DNA from: Hyphomicrobiales bacterium
GTDB lineage: Bacteria; Pseudomonadota; Alphaproteobacteria; Rhizobiales; Rhizobiaceae
Direction of reading: 5' to 3'
DNA length: 44,811 nucleotides
Assembly (NCBI GenBank): GCA_900471605.1
Contig: UCEY01000077.1
Coordinates: 1 to 44,811 of the forward strand
Under the pieces are notes generated by a model. It worked only from the letters and a program-made list of their open reading frames with translations, did no database searches and was not told the DNA's origin. Made by a program: the position numbers and the translations under genes. Of this stretch, positions 8,707 through 17,024 are shown piece by piece (the first letter of the stretch is position 1; each line of letters starts with the position of its first letter).

Positions 8707-11013
8707 ATGGATATGAACGAAATCAAAGAGATCTTCTTTCAGGAATGCGAAGAGCAGCTCGCTGAACTGGAGTCGGGTCTTCTCAAGCTGAACGACGGGG
8801 ATCGCGACCCCGAAACGGTGAACGCCGTTTTCCGTGCCGTTCATTCCATCAAGGGAGGCGCAGGCGCCTTCGGTCTGGATGACCTGGTTTCCTTCGCTCA
8901 CGTCTTCGAGACGACGCTCGATTGCGTGCGTTCCAACAAGCTGGAACCGACGCAGGACGTCCTCAAGGTGATGCTGAAATCGGCCGACGTGCTCGCCGAC
9001 CTCGTCAGCGCATCCCGTGACGGCAGCGGCGTCGATGAATCGAGAAGCCGCGGCCTCGTCAAGGAACTCGAGGCGCTTGCGCACGGCGAGATGCCGTCGT
9101 CCTCCGCCCATGAGGCTCCGAAGCCGGCCGCCAAGGCCGCGCCCGCTCCAAAGGCTGCGCCAGCTCCGGCTCCCGCGGCGAAGGCGGAGACTCCGAAGCC
9201 TACCGACGACAGCGGCTTCCAGCCGATCCCCTTCTCGTTCGACGGTTTCGGCGAGGACGAAGAGCCGGCGATCGAAGGTTCGGTCTACGAAGTCTCCTTC
9301 AAGCCCCGCCGCGAACTCTATTCCAAGGGCAATGAGGCAGCGCTCCTGCTGCGCGATCTGTCCCGTCTCGGCGAGATGAGCATCAATTGCGATACGGACG
9401 CCCTGCCGGCCCTCGACAAGATGGACCCGGAAGCCTCCTATTTCAGCTGGAAGATTTCGATCCGGACCACCAAGAGCGAGGACGACATCCGCGCCGTCTT
9501 CGAATTCGCGGAATGGGATTGCGACCTCGAAGTGAAGCTTGCCGAAGAGGCATCTTCCAACGAGGAACTGCCGATGGTTCCGGTTCCCTTCGACCTTTCG
9601 ATCCTCGATGACAGCTCGGCGTCCGATGAGGACGAAAAGGCCGTCCAGTCGTCGGCGGATGAGACCGTTGCCGCCGCCGTATCCGCTGCCGAAACCGCAA
9701 CGAGCGTCACCAAGGCTGCGTCCCGCGCTTCGGAAAAGAAGGAATCTGCGGCCGCCGCTGCTGCCGCCGCTGCCCAGAACAATGCCGCAGCCGCCGCGGC
9801 TGCTGCCGGCCAGACGATCCGCGTCGATCTCGACCGCGTCGACCGCCTCATCAACCTCGTCGGCGAGCTCGTCATCAACCAGGCGATGCTCTCCCAGAGC
9901 GTCATCGAAAACGATGCGACCGGCACGTCCGCGGTCAACATGGGCCTCGAAGAGCTGCAGCAGCTCACCCGCGAGATCCAGGACTCGGTCATGGCGATCC
10001 GCGCACAGCCGGTGAAGCCGGTCTTCCAGCGCATGTCGCGTATCGTCCGCGAAGTCGCCGACATGGTGGGCAAGTCGATCCGCCTCGTCACCGAAGGTGA
10101 AAACACCGAAGTCGACAAGACGGTCATCGACAAGCTCGCCGAGCCGCTGACCCACATGATCCGCAACGCCGTCGACCACGGCATCGAAACGCCCGAGAAG
10201 CGCGAGGCCGCCGGCAAGAACCCGGAAGGCACGATCAAGCTCACGGCGAAACATCGTTCGGGCCGCATTCTGATCGAGCTTCAGGACGACGGCGCCGGCA
10301 TCAACCGCGAGCGGGTCCGCCAGAAGGCGGTCGACAACGACATCATCGCTGCCGACGCCAACCTGTCGGACGACGAAATCGACAACCTGATCTTCATGGC
10401 CGGCTTCTCGACCGCCGACAAGATCTCCGACATTTCCGGCCGCGGCGTCGGCATGGACGTGGTCAAGCGGTCGATCCAGGCACTCGGCGGCCGTATCTCG
10501 ATCTCCTCGCGGCCGGGTCATGGCTCGACCTTCACCATGAGCCTTCCGCTGACGCTTGCCGTTCTCGACGGCATGGTGGTCACGGTCGCCGGCCAGACGC
10601 TGGTGGTGCCGCTCACGGCGATCGTCGAGACGCTGCAGCCGGAGGCTTCCGCCATCCATTCCTTCGGCGCTAACCAGCGGCTGATTTCGATCCGCAACTC
10701 GTTCTGCCCGCTGGTCGATGTCGGTCGGGTCCTGAACTATCGCTCCACCCAGGCCAATCCGGTCGAAGGCGTCGCCCTGCTGGTGGAGTCGGAAGGCGGC
10801 GGCCAGCGCGCGCTGATGGTCGATGCCATCCAGGGCCAGCGCCAGGTCGTCATCAAGTCGCTCGAGGCCAACTACACCCACGTCCCGGGTATCGCCGCAG
10901 CCACCATTCTCGGTGATGGCCGCGTCGCGCTCATCCTCGATGTCGATGCCGTGGTCGCGGCGTCGCGGGGCCAGTCCATGAAACCTGAAATGTCTTTAGC
11001 CGCTACGGGTTGA
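8707..11013 (+). CDS. cheA: Chemotaxis histidine kinase CheA
   Basis: Central kinase of the pathway, 768 residues. The P1 phosphotransfer domain carries His46 in AVHSIKGG. A P2-like response-regulator-docking domain lies near 190-285. The P3 dimerisation domain begins around 375. The P4 ATP-binding domain shows the N box (HMIRNAVDHG), G1 (DDGAGIN) and G2 (GRGVGMDVVK). The C-terminal P5 domain is CheW-like and couples to receptors. The linkers are unusual: a Lys/Ala/Pro-rich one after P1, and a run of about 18 alanines interrupted by QNN before P3. Otherwise length and motifs are normal. Confidence 0.97.
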   Translation: MDMNEIKEIFFQECEEQLAELESGLLKLNDGDRDPETVNAVFRAVHSIKGGAGAFGLDDLVSFAHVFETTLDCVRSNKLEPTQDVLKVMLKSADVLADLVSASRDGSGVDESRSRGLVKELEALAHGEMPSSSAHEAPKPAAKAAPAPKAAPAPAPAAKAETPKPTDDSGFQPIPFSFDGFGEDEEPAIEGSVYEVSFKPRRELYSKGNEAALLLRDLSRLGEMSINCDTDALPALDKMDPEASYFSWKISIRTTKSEDDIRAVFEFAEWDCDLEVKLAEEASSNEELPMVPVPFDLSILDDSSASDEDEKAVQSSADETVAAAVSAAETATSVTKAASRASEKKESAAAAAAAAAQNNAAAAAAAAGQTIRVDLDRVDRLINLVGELVINQAMLSQSVIENDATGTSAVNMGLEELQQLTREIQDSVMAIRAQPVKPVFQRMSRIVREVADMVGKSIRLVTEGENTEVDKTVIDKLAEPLTHMIRNAVDHGIETPEKREAAGKNPEGTIKLTAKHRSGRILIELQDDGAGINRERVRQKAVDNDIIAADANLSDDEIDNLIFMAGFSTADKISDISGRGVGMDVVKRSIQALGGRISISSRPGHGSTFTMSLPLTLAVLDGMVVTVAGQTLVVPLTAIVETLQPEASAIHSFGANQRLISIRNSFCPLVDVGRVLNYRSTQANPVEGVALLVESEGGGQRALMVDAIQGQRQVVIKSLEANYTHVPGIAAATILGDGRVALILDVDAVVAASRGQSMKPEMSLAATG

Positions 11014-11020
11014 GTCTAAC

Positions 11021-11488
11021 ATGTCGTATGCCGTGAAGAGCCTGATCGAGGGAAGCAAGGAGCTGATCGCTTTTCGCATCAGCGATCAGGAATTTTGCGT
11101 GAACATCATGTCCGTCCGCGAAATCCGCGGATGGACCCAGGCAACGCCGCTGCCGCATGCCCCCCCTTACGTCATGGGCGTCATCAATCTGCGCGGCGCA
11201 GTTCTGCCGATCATCGACCTCTCCGCCCGGCTCGGCATGAAGGACGCCGAGCCGACGGCGCGCCACGTGATCATCGTGTCGCAGATGAAGACCAAAGTTG
11301 TTGGTCTCCTCGTCGAAGCCGTTTCCGATATCCTTACGATTACCGAGGAGAATATCCAGCCAGTACCGGAAGTCTCCTCCGACCTGGAGAGACAGTACGC
11401 CCGGGGAATTCTCGCGGTCGATAAGCGGATGATTTGCATGATCGAGTTGGACGCCCTCTTCCCAGACCAGGAAAGCGAAGCTGCATGA
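11021..11488 (+). CDS. cheW: Coupling protein CheW
   Basis: A 155-residue SH3-like scaffold protein that links receptors to CheA. It shows the usual CheW features: ELIAFRISDQEFCVNIMSVREI at the N-terminus, and the core VMGVINLRGAVLPIIDL. It starts 7 bp after cheA. Its last codons overlap the cheR start (ATGA at 11485-11488), so the two are translationally coupled. Confidence 0.97.
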   Translation: MSYAVKSLIEGSKELIAFRISDQEFCVNIMSVREIRGWTQATPLPHAPPYVMGVINLRGAVLPIIDLSARLGMKDAEPTARHVIIVSQMKTKVVGLLVEAVSDILTITEENIQPVPEVSSDLERQYARGILAVDKRMICMIELDALFPDQESEAA

Positions 11489-12393
11489 AGCCTTTGGGCG
11501 CCATCGAAAGCCGACAGTCACCGGATGAGGTCCTCGCAAGCGGAGAATATCCGCTGACGCGCCGTGACCTTACCGACATCTCGGCGATGATCTATTCGGA
11601 TGCCGGGATCTATCTCAACGATTCCAAGGCTTCGCTCGTTTATTCCCGTCTTTCCAAGCATATCCGCTCGCTCGGCCTGCGGGGCTTCAAGGACTATTGC
11701 GCGCTGGTCGCGTCGCCGGAAGGTGCCGCTGCCCGCCGCGAGATGCTGTCGCATCTGACGACCAACTTCACGCGCTTCTTCCGCGAGAACCACCACTTCG
11801 AGCATCTGCGCGACGAGGTCCTGCCGGGTCTCATCAACCGCGCCAAGAGCGGTGGTCGCGTGCGCATCTGGTCTGCCGCCTGCTCGGACGGGCAGGAACC
11901 CTATTCGATTGCGCTGACCGTGCTGTCGCTGCTTCCCAATGTGGCCGACCTGGATTTCCGCATCCTGGCGACCGATATCGACCCGAAGATCCTGGCTGCG
12001 GCCCGCGCCGGCGTTTACGACGAGAACGCGCTCGAAACCATGACGCCCGCCATGCGCAAGCAATGGTTTCGGGAGGTCGATGCCGGTGGTCGCCGCCGGT
12101 TCCAGATCGATGACCGCGTCAAGAAGCTGATCACCTTCAACGAACTGAACCTGATGGCGCAGTGGCCTTTCAAAGGCAATTTCGACGTCATCTTCTGCCG
12201 CAACGTCGTCATCTATTTCGACGAGCCGACGCAGATGAAGATCTGGTCGCGCTTCGCGTCGCTGCTGCCCGAAGGCGGACACCTTTATATCGGCCATTCC
12301 GAGCGCGTCTCCGGCGACGCCAAGAACCTGTTCGACAACATCGGCATCACGACCTATCGACATGCCGGTAAGAACGCAGGGAGGAAAGCATGA
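11485..12393 (+). CDS. cheR: Chemoreceptor glutamate methyltransferase CheR
   Basis: SAM-dependent methyltransferase of 302 residues that methylates receptor glutamates during adaptation. The N-terminal helical domain (about 20-90) is followed by the Rossmann domain with TTNFTRFFRE, RIWSAACSDGQEPYSIA (SAM binding) and FDVIFCRNVVIYF. The start is taken at 11485, where ATGA overlaps the cheW stop. A longer in-frame reading from 11434 would intrude 54 bp into cheW. The stop overlaps the cheB start in the same way. Confidence 0.96.
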   Translation: MKPLGAIESRQSPDEVLASGEYPLTRRDLTDISAMIYSDAGIYLNDSKASLVYSRLSKHIRSLGLRGFKDYCALVASPEGAAARREMLSHLTTNFTRFFRENHHFEHLRDEVLPGLINRAKSGGRVRIWSAACSDGQEPYSIALTVLSLLPNVADLDFRILATDIDPKILAAARAGVYDENALETMTPAMRKQWFREVDAGGRRRFQIDDRVKKLITFNELNLMAQWPFKGNFDVIFCRNVVIYFDEPTQMKIWSRFASLLPEGGHLYIGHSERVSGDAKNLFDNIGITTYRHAGKNAGRKA

Positions 12394-13430
12394 GCGCTCC
12401 GGCACGGGTCCTTGTCGTTGACGATTCACCCACCATGCGCGGCCTGATCACGGCGGTCCTGAATTCCGATCCGGAAGTGAATGTCGTCGGCCAGGCCGGC
12501 GACGCGCTGGAAGCGCGCGTCGCGATCAAGCAGCTCAATCCCGATGTCGTGACCCTCGATATCGAGATGCCCAATATGAACGGGCTGGAATTCCTCGAAA
12601 AGATCATGCGCCTGCGTCCGATGCCGGTGATCATGGTCTCCGCCATGACCCATCACGGTGCCAATGCGACGCTGGCCGCTCTCGAGATCGGCGCCTTCGA
12701 TTGCGTCGGCAAGCCGGCCCCCGGGGATGTTCGCCCCTTCATGGATCTTGCCGAAAAGGTAAAGGCGGCGGCCCGGTCGGGACCGCGTCGGAACGGCCCG
12801 GCGCCGGTCATCGCGGCCTCTCCTGCGGCGGAATATCGGGTCGGCAGGAAGGTTGTGGCCATAGGGTCGTCAACCGGGGGTGTGGAAGCCCTGATCGCGG
12901 TCCTGCAGAAGTTTCCACAAAACTGCCCGCCGACTGTAATTACTCAACATATGCCTTCCACGTTTACCAAAAGTTTTGCTGAACGGCTTAATCGTATCTG
13001 CGCTCCTGTGGTGCAGGAAGCTACCGACGGCGCGCGGCTGGAGATCGGCAGGATCTATCTGGCGCCCGGTGGCGAACGGCACTTGCAGGTGGTCAATCCG
13101 TCGGCGCCATGTTGCCGGCTGATCGAAAAGGAACCGGTCAACGGCCACAGGCCCTCGGTGGATGTCCTTTTCGACTCGGTCGCGGACCTGGCAGGCCGCA
13201 ATGCGGTCGGGGTCATCCTGACCGGCATGGGGCGCGACGGAGCTGCAGGTTTGCTCAGAATGCGTAGCGCGGGCGCACGCACGATCGGGCAGAACGAAAA
13301 GACTTGTGTGGTCTACGGCATGCCGAGGGTCGCCCATGAGATTGGCGCTGTCGAGCAGCAACTGCCGCTAGGCGCCATTGGAGAAGAAGTGTTGAAGTTA
13401 ACTGCCGCCCGAAAAGAAGGTACCGAATAA
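12390..13430 (+). CDS. cheB: Chemotaxis methylesterase/deamidase CheB
   Basis: A 346-residue protein with an N-terminal receiver domain (Asp11/Asp12, phospho-acceptor Asp57 in VTLDIEMP) and a C-terminal methylesterase. The latter has the catalytic Ser in GSSTGG, His in TQHMP and Asp in GMGRDGA. CheA phosphorylation activates it to remove receptor methyl groups, opposing CheR. It overlaps cheR by 4 bp and abuts cheY2 with no spacer. Confidence 0.97.
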   Translation: MSAPARVLVVDDSPTMRGLITAVLNSDPEVNVVGQAGDALEARVAIKQLNPDVVTLDIEMPNMNGLEFLEKIMRLRPMPVIMVSAMTHHGANATLAALEIGAFDCVGKPAPGDVRPFMDLAEKVKAAARSGPRRNGPAPVIAASPAAEYRVGRKVVAIGSSTGGVEALIAVLQKFPQNCPPTVITQHMPSTFTKSFAERLNRICAPVVQEATDGARLEIGRIYLAPGGERHLQVVNPSAPCCRLIEKEPVNGHRPSVDVLFDSVADLAGRNAVGVILTGMGRDGAAGLLRMRSAGARTIGQNEKTCVVYGMPRVAHEIGAVEQQLPLGAIGEEVLKLTAARKEGTE

Positions 13431-13820
13431 ATGTCTATCGCTGAAAAAATCAAAGTTCTGATCGTCGATGATCAGGTCACCAGCCGCCTGCTGCTCAGCG
13501 ACGCCCTGACACAGCTCGGCTTCAAGCAGATCACTTCGGCCGGCGATGGTGAGCAGGGCATGAAGATCATGGCCGAACAGCCGCATCATCTGGTCATTTC
13601 GGATTTCAACATGCCGAAAATGGACGGTATCGGTTTCCTGCAGGCCGTTCGCGCCAATCCGAACACCAAGAAGGCCGCCTTCATCATCCTCACGGCTCAA
13701 GGTGATCGCGCCCTGGTTCAGAAAGCGGCTCAGCTTGGCGCCAACAACGTTCTCGCCAAGCCGTTCACGATCGAAAAGATGAAGGCCGCTATCGAAGCGG
13801 TGTTTGGAGCATTGAAATGA
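13431..13820 (+). CDS. cheY2: Response regulator CheY2 (motor-acting)
   Basis: A single-domain receiver of 129 residues: Asp13/Asp14, phospho-acceptor Asp58 in VISDFNMP, Thr88 and Lys110 in AKPF. It is longer at the N-terminus than CheY1, and Asp58 matches the number known for Sinorhizobium CheY2, the regulator that acts on the flagellar switch. The ATG follows the cheB TAA directly, and its TGA lies within the cheD start (ATGA). Confidence 0.95.
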   Translation: MSIAEKIKVLIVDDQVTSRLLLSDALTQLGFKQITSAGDGEQGMKIMAEQPHHLVISDFNMPKMDGIGFLQAVRANPNTKKAAFIILTAQGDRALVQKAAQLGANNVLAKPFTIEKMKAAIEAVFGALK

Positions 13821-14374
13821 ATGACGCCGCTGCAGTCAGGCGTGTCCATATCATTCAAGGGGAATATAAGGTCTTAAACGACCCGAATGCCGTTCTCTCC
13901 ACGATTCTGGGCTCATGCGTGGCTGCTTGTCTTCGCGATCCTGTCGCCGGTATCGGCGGCATGAACCACTTCCTGCTACCCGGATCAGCGGGTTCCATGG
14001 CCTCGGGCGGCGATGCGACGCGTTACGGCGTGCATCTGATGGAACTGCTGATTAACGGGCTTTTGAAGCAGGGAGCCCGGCGAGACCGGTTGGAAGCGAA
14101 GATATTCGGCGGCGCCAAGACGATTGCCAGTTTTTCGAATGTCGGCGAGCAGAATGCGGCATTTGCCATGCAGTTTCTCAAGGACGAGGGCATTCCGGTC
14201 GTCGGTTCCTCGACGGGTGGGGATCATGGGCGCAAGCTGGAGTTCTGGCCTGTGAGCGGCCGGGCTCGCCAGTATCCGCTGACCGGTGCCGAAACGCAGC
14301 GGACCGTGGCTATGGAGGAGCGTCCGGTACGCATGCCGCCGAAGCCGGTCGAGAACTCGATCGAGTTCTTTTAA
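13817..14374 (+). CDS. cheD: Chemoreceptor glutamine deamidase CheD
   Basis: A 185-residue protein of the CheD family, which deamidates receptor glutamines to glutamates. The catalytic Cys is in STILGSCVAACLRDP and the His in GGMNHFLLP, with further family sequence in AKIFGGAKTI. The C-terminus ends in an acidic-aromatic tail (SIEFF) that resembles the tail of the CheT protein encoded next. It overlaps cheY2 by 4 bp. Confidence 0.96.
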   Translation: MNDAAAVRRVHIIQGEYKVLNDPNAVLSTILGSCVAACLRDPVAGIGGMNHFLLPGSAGSMASGGDATRYGVHLMELLINGLLKQGARRDRLEAKIFGGAKTIASFSNVGEQNAAFAMQFLKDEGIPVVGSSTGGDHGRKLEFWPVSGRARQYPLTGAETQRTVAMEERPVRMPPKPVENSIEFF

Positions 14375-14402
14375 AAAGTCATTTCTCGGGGCGAAGAAAG
14401 CC

Positions 14403-14792
14403 ATGAACGACACCGTCAAGATGCCAATCGCTCCCTTTGAGGAATCTCTGCCAGAAGTCCTGATGCGCCTGGTCTCGGAGCTTCATGACGTCGCCTACCT
14501 GATCGAACGGGTCGAGCCGCAGCTTCTCGAACTGGGCGGAGAATCCATCCTGCAATCGCCCGACAGCGTGAAAGTCCTGCAGGGCATCGACCTTGCGGTG
14601 CAGAAGACCCGCGGCCTTGCGGAATTCGTCGACACGATCACCGGCGGCATCCCCAATGAATGGATGGTCGATGTCTCGACCGCACTCAATCTCGTCAAGC
14701 TTGCCGACATGCAGAAGGCGCTGACCAACGGCATGCGTCACGGCCATTCCCAGCCTTTGAGCAAGGCAGCCGGCGATTTCGATTTCTTCTGA
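14403..14792 (+). CDS. cheT: CheT, CheZ-like chemotaxis protein
   Basis: Last gene of the che operon, 129 residues, mainly helical. The start is the ATG at 14403, preceded by GGGGCGAAG; a longer in-frame reading runs back into cheD. It carries the DxxxQ signature of CheY-P phosphatases (Asp63-Leu-Ala-Val-Gln67) within a helix and ends in an aromatic-acidic tail (DFDFF), where CheZ proteins bind CheY. The same operon position in Sinorhizobium meliloti holds CheT (formerly orf10), reported to act in signal termination and adaptation. The name follows operon position and motif; catalysis in this strain is inferred. Confidence 0.85.
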   Translation: MNDTVKMPIAPFEESLPEVLMRLVSELHDVAYLIERVEPQLLELGGESILQSPDSVKVLQGIDLAVQKTRGLAEFVDTITGGIPNEWMVDVSTALNLVKLADMQKALTNGMRHGHSQPLSKAAGDFDFF

Positions 14793-14963
14793 TCGCCCGC
14801 CTGGCATCCGCGTTTCGGCCATGACGGCCGTCTGAAACCGCCAGCCTCCCAATCCCTCCACAATCGTCAAATCCATGCGCCAGCGAAACGCTCGCACAAG
14901 CTTCGCTTTCTAAGGTGCGACTGGGCATGGGCTCGAATACCAAGTTGGCGATGTGGGAACAGA
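14793..14963 (+). promoter_or_regulatory. cheT-fliF intergenic region
   Basis: A 171-bp spacer in one orientation. It has an imperfect inverted repeat around 14814-14842 without a T-tract, and a run-up to fliF with GTGGGAAC as the likely ribosome-binding region. A separate fliF promoter is plausible, but no element can be assigned safely. Confidence 0.35.
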
Positions 14964-16634
14964 ATGAATCTGTTGGCTCAATTTTCACAAGTCTTTAAAA
15001 ATCTGGCCGGTTTAGGTCAGACGCGACTTATTGCTTTGGGCGCTGTCGGCGTCATATCAATTGCGATCGTTATTGCGGCCGCCCTTTTCGTTAACAAGCC
15101 CGGTTACGAGACGCTCTATGTCGGCCTCGACAAGGCCGACCTCAACCAGGTGAGCATTGCGCTGGCAGAGGCAAACATGCCTTTCCAGGTCGGCACGGAC
15201 GGTTCGAGCCTTCAGGTTCCGGCCGGATCCACCAGCAAGGCCCGGCTTCTGCTGGCCGAGCGCGGTCTGCCGAACAGCGCCAATGCCGGTTATGAACTCT
15301 TCGACAATGTCGGTTCTCTCGGCCTGACCTCCTTCATGCAGGAAGTCACCCGCGTTCGCGCCCTTGAGGGTGAAATCGGCCGATCGATCCAGCAGATCAG
15401 CGGCGTCAATGCCGCCCGCGTCCATATCGTCATGCCGGATGTCGGCAATTTCCGCCGCGGCGAACAGAAGCCGACCGCATCGGTGATGATCCGGGCCGCC
15501 TCCACGACCGGCCGCAAGGCTGCTTCGTCCATCCGCCACCTCGTCGCTTCGGCGGTTCCGGGCCTCGATGTCGACGACGTCACCATTCTCGATTCGACCG
15601 GCCAGCTGCTCGCATCCGGCGACGAATACGGCGGCAGCGAGATGAACAAGTCGCTGAGCATCGTCCAGAACGTTCAGCAGGAAATCGAGAACAACATCGA
15701 CAAGGCGCTGGCGCCCTTCCTCGGCATGGACAATTTCCGGTCGAGCGTCACGGCGGCGCTCAATACGGACAGCCAGCAGATCAACGAGACCGTGTTCGAT
15801 CCGAACTCACGCGTCGAGCGTTCGGTGCGCACCACGAAGGAAGCGTCGAAGTCCCAGCAGAGCCAGGACGACAACGCCACCACCGTGGAACAGAACGTGC
15901 CGCAGGCCGCTCCGCCTCCGGGTGGCGCCAATGGTCCGAAATCGTCTGATCAGTCCGACAAGAAGGAAGAGCAGACCAACTACGAAATCAACCAGAAGAC
16001 CGTCGCCACGACGCGCAACAGCTACCAGATCGAGAAGGTTTCGGTCGCTGTCGTCGTCAACAAGGGCCGGATCGCGAAAATGGTCGGCGAGCCGGCTGAC
16101 CAGGCCAAGGTCGACGCCTATCTCGCCGAGATGCAGAAGATCGTCGCATCCGCCGCCGGCATCAATTCGGGCCGTGGCGACGTCGTGACCCTGACGGCGA
16201 TGGACTTCCTCGAAAACCAGCTTCTCGACGAGGCCGCCAGCGGTCCGGGCATCATGGACATGCTGAGCCGCAATGTCGGCGGCATCATCAACTCGCTTGC
16301 CTTCGTCCTGGTTGCCTTCCTGGTGGTCTGGCTCGGTCTTCGTCCGCTCATCCGCACCGTCAGCGGCACCAATGGCGTCGGCGACGCGACCGAGGGCGCC
16401 GGCCTCGAATTGCCGGACTTCTCTCCGACGACCGGAGCCCCGGCGCTCATGGACGGCTTCGGTTCCGATTTCGGCTTCGACAGCTCGAACGACATGCTGG
16501 GTGGCGGCGACGACGATGGTTTCAATCGCCGCGTCAAGGAAGGCCCGGAAAAGCGTCTTGCCCGGATGGTCGAGATCTCCGAAGAGCGTGCGGCGAAAAT
16601 TCTCCGCAAGTGGGCCCTCGAAAAGGCCGCCTGA
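14964..16634 (+). CDS. fliF: Flagellar MS-ring protein FliF
   Basis: A 556-residue inner-membrane protein that builds the MS ring, the platform for the export gate and rotor. There is one N-terminal membrane segment (about 21-44) and one near the C-terminus (about 440-462). Between them lie the YscJ/FliF-like ring-building motifs (GYETLYVGLDKADL; LARLLLAERGLPN-like region) and a low-complexity periplasmic insert rich in Gln/Pro/Ser (about 290-340). The cytoplasmic C-terminal tail (EERAAKILRKWALE) matches the FliG-binding segment. Length is normal for alphaproteobacteria. Confidence 0.96.
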   Translation: MNLLAQFSQVFKNLAGLGQTRLIALGAVGVISIAIVIAAALFVNKPGYETLYVGLDKADLNQVSIALAEANMPFQVGTDGSSLQVPAGSTSKARLLLAERGLPNSANAGYELFDNVGSLGLTSFMQEVTRVRALEGEIGRSIQQISGVNAARVHIVMPDVGNFRRGEQKPTASVMIRAASTTGRKAASSIRHLVASAVPGLDVDDVTILDSTGQLLASGDEYGGSEMNKSLSIVQNVQQEIENNIDKALAPFLGMDNFRSSVTAALNTDSQQINETVFDPNSRVERSVRTTKEASKSQQSQDDNATTVEQNVPQAAPPPGGANGPKSSDQSDKKEEQTNYEINQKTVATTRNSYQIEKVSVAVVVNKGRIAKMVGEPADQAKVDAYLAEMQKIVASAAGINSGRGDVVTLTAMDFLENQLLDEAASGPGIMDMLSRNVGGIINSLAFVLVAFLVVWLGLRPLIRTVSGTNGVGDATEGAGLELPDFSPTTGAPALMDGFGSDFGFDSSNDMLGGGDDDGFNRRVKEGPEKRLARMVEISEERAAKILRKWALEKAA

Positions 16635-16659
16635 TCAGGTATCACGAAAATATGATCGC

Positions 16660-16686
16660 AATGGGCCGGACCTTGTCCGGCCCATT
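16660..16686 (+). terminator. Hairpin terminator after fliF
   Basis: Perfect inverted repeat: left arm AATGGGCCGGAC (16660-16671), loop CTT, right arm GTCCGGCCCATT (16675-16686), followed by a weakly T-rich TCTG. It starts 25 bp after the fliF stop. The T-tract is poor, so efficiency is uncertain. Confidence 0.65.
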
Positions 16687-17024
16687 TCTGTTCAGCCCCG
16701 ACGCGCACTTGGCCGATTTGTCCATGCGCGAATCAACATGAATGTGGCGCAACTGGGGAAATCCGGTGTCGAGGCGATGGTAATTCGCCAAGTGTCTCCT
16801 ACAATGCCTTTGATTCGTACAACGACTTCCGAAGGCTCCAGGAGGGTGGAGCTGGCGGGAATCCCGGCATGGATGACGAGTGAAGCGACTGTAAACAGTG
16901 TCCTTTGGTGAATTCGTCTGGTTCGGGGATCGTTTCTGTGGGGGAGGGGTTGTATGAAAGTTGCAATATGCCGCGATGCGCGCATTCATGATGAATGCGC
17001 CACCCGGCGGGGAGCAGATAGCGA
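16687..17024 (+). promoter_or_regulatory. visN upstream regulatory region
   Basis: This 338-bp stretch after the fliF terminator has no convincing gene. It holds a perfect palindrome close to visN (annotated separately) and a GGGGAG ribosome-binding site at about 17009-17014. The rest shows no clear repeats. It must carry the visNR promoter, since fliF is terminated upstream. Confidence 0.55.
16980..17000. promoter_or_regulatory. Perfect palindrome before visN (candidate operator)
   Basis: Two 10-bp arms, GCGCATTCAT (16980-16989) and ATGAATGCGC (16991-17000), surround a single G. The element ends 24 bp before the visN ATG. The size and symmetry fit a binding site for a dimeric regulator of the LuxR/HTH kind. 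It could instead fold as a hairpin in the visN leader. No T-tract follows, so it is not a terminator. Confidence 0.6.

Noticed and set aside
8635..10881. 748-codon open frame on the minus strand across cheA
   Set aside because: It is antisense to a clear CheA with all catalytic motifs; composition is low-complexity Asp/Arg/Gly/Val and no family is recognisable. It is caused by GC-rich codon positions.
14810..14845. Inverted repeat after cheT as a terminator
   Set aside because: The stem is imperfect and there is no T-tract, so it is not called as a terminator.
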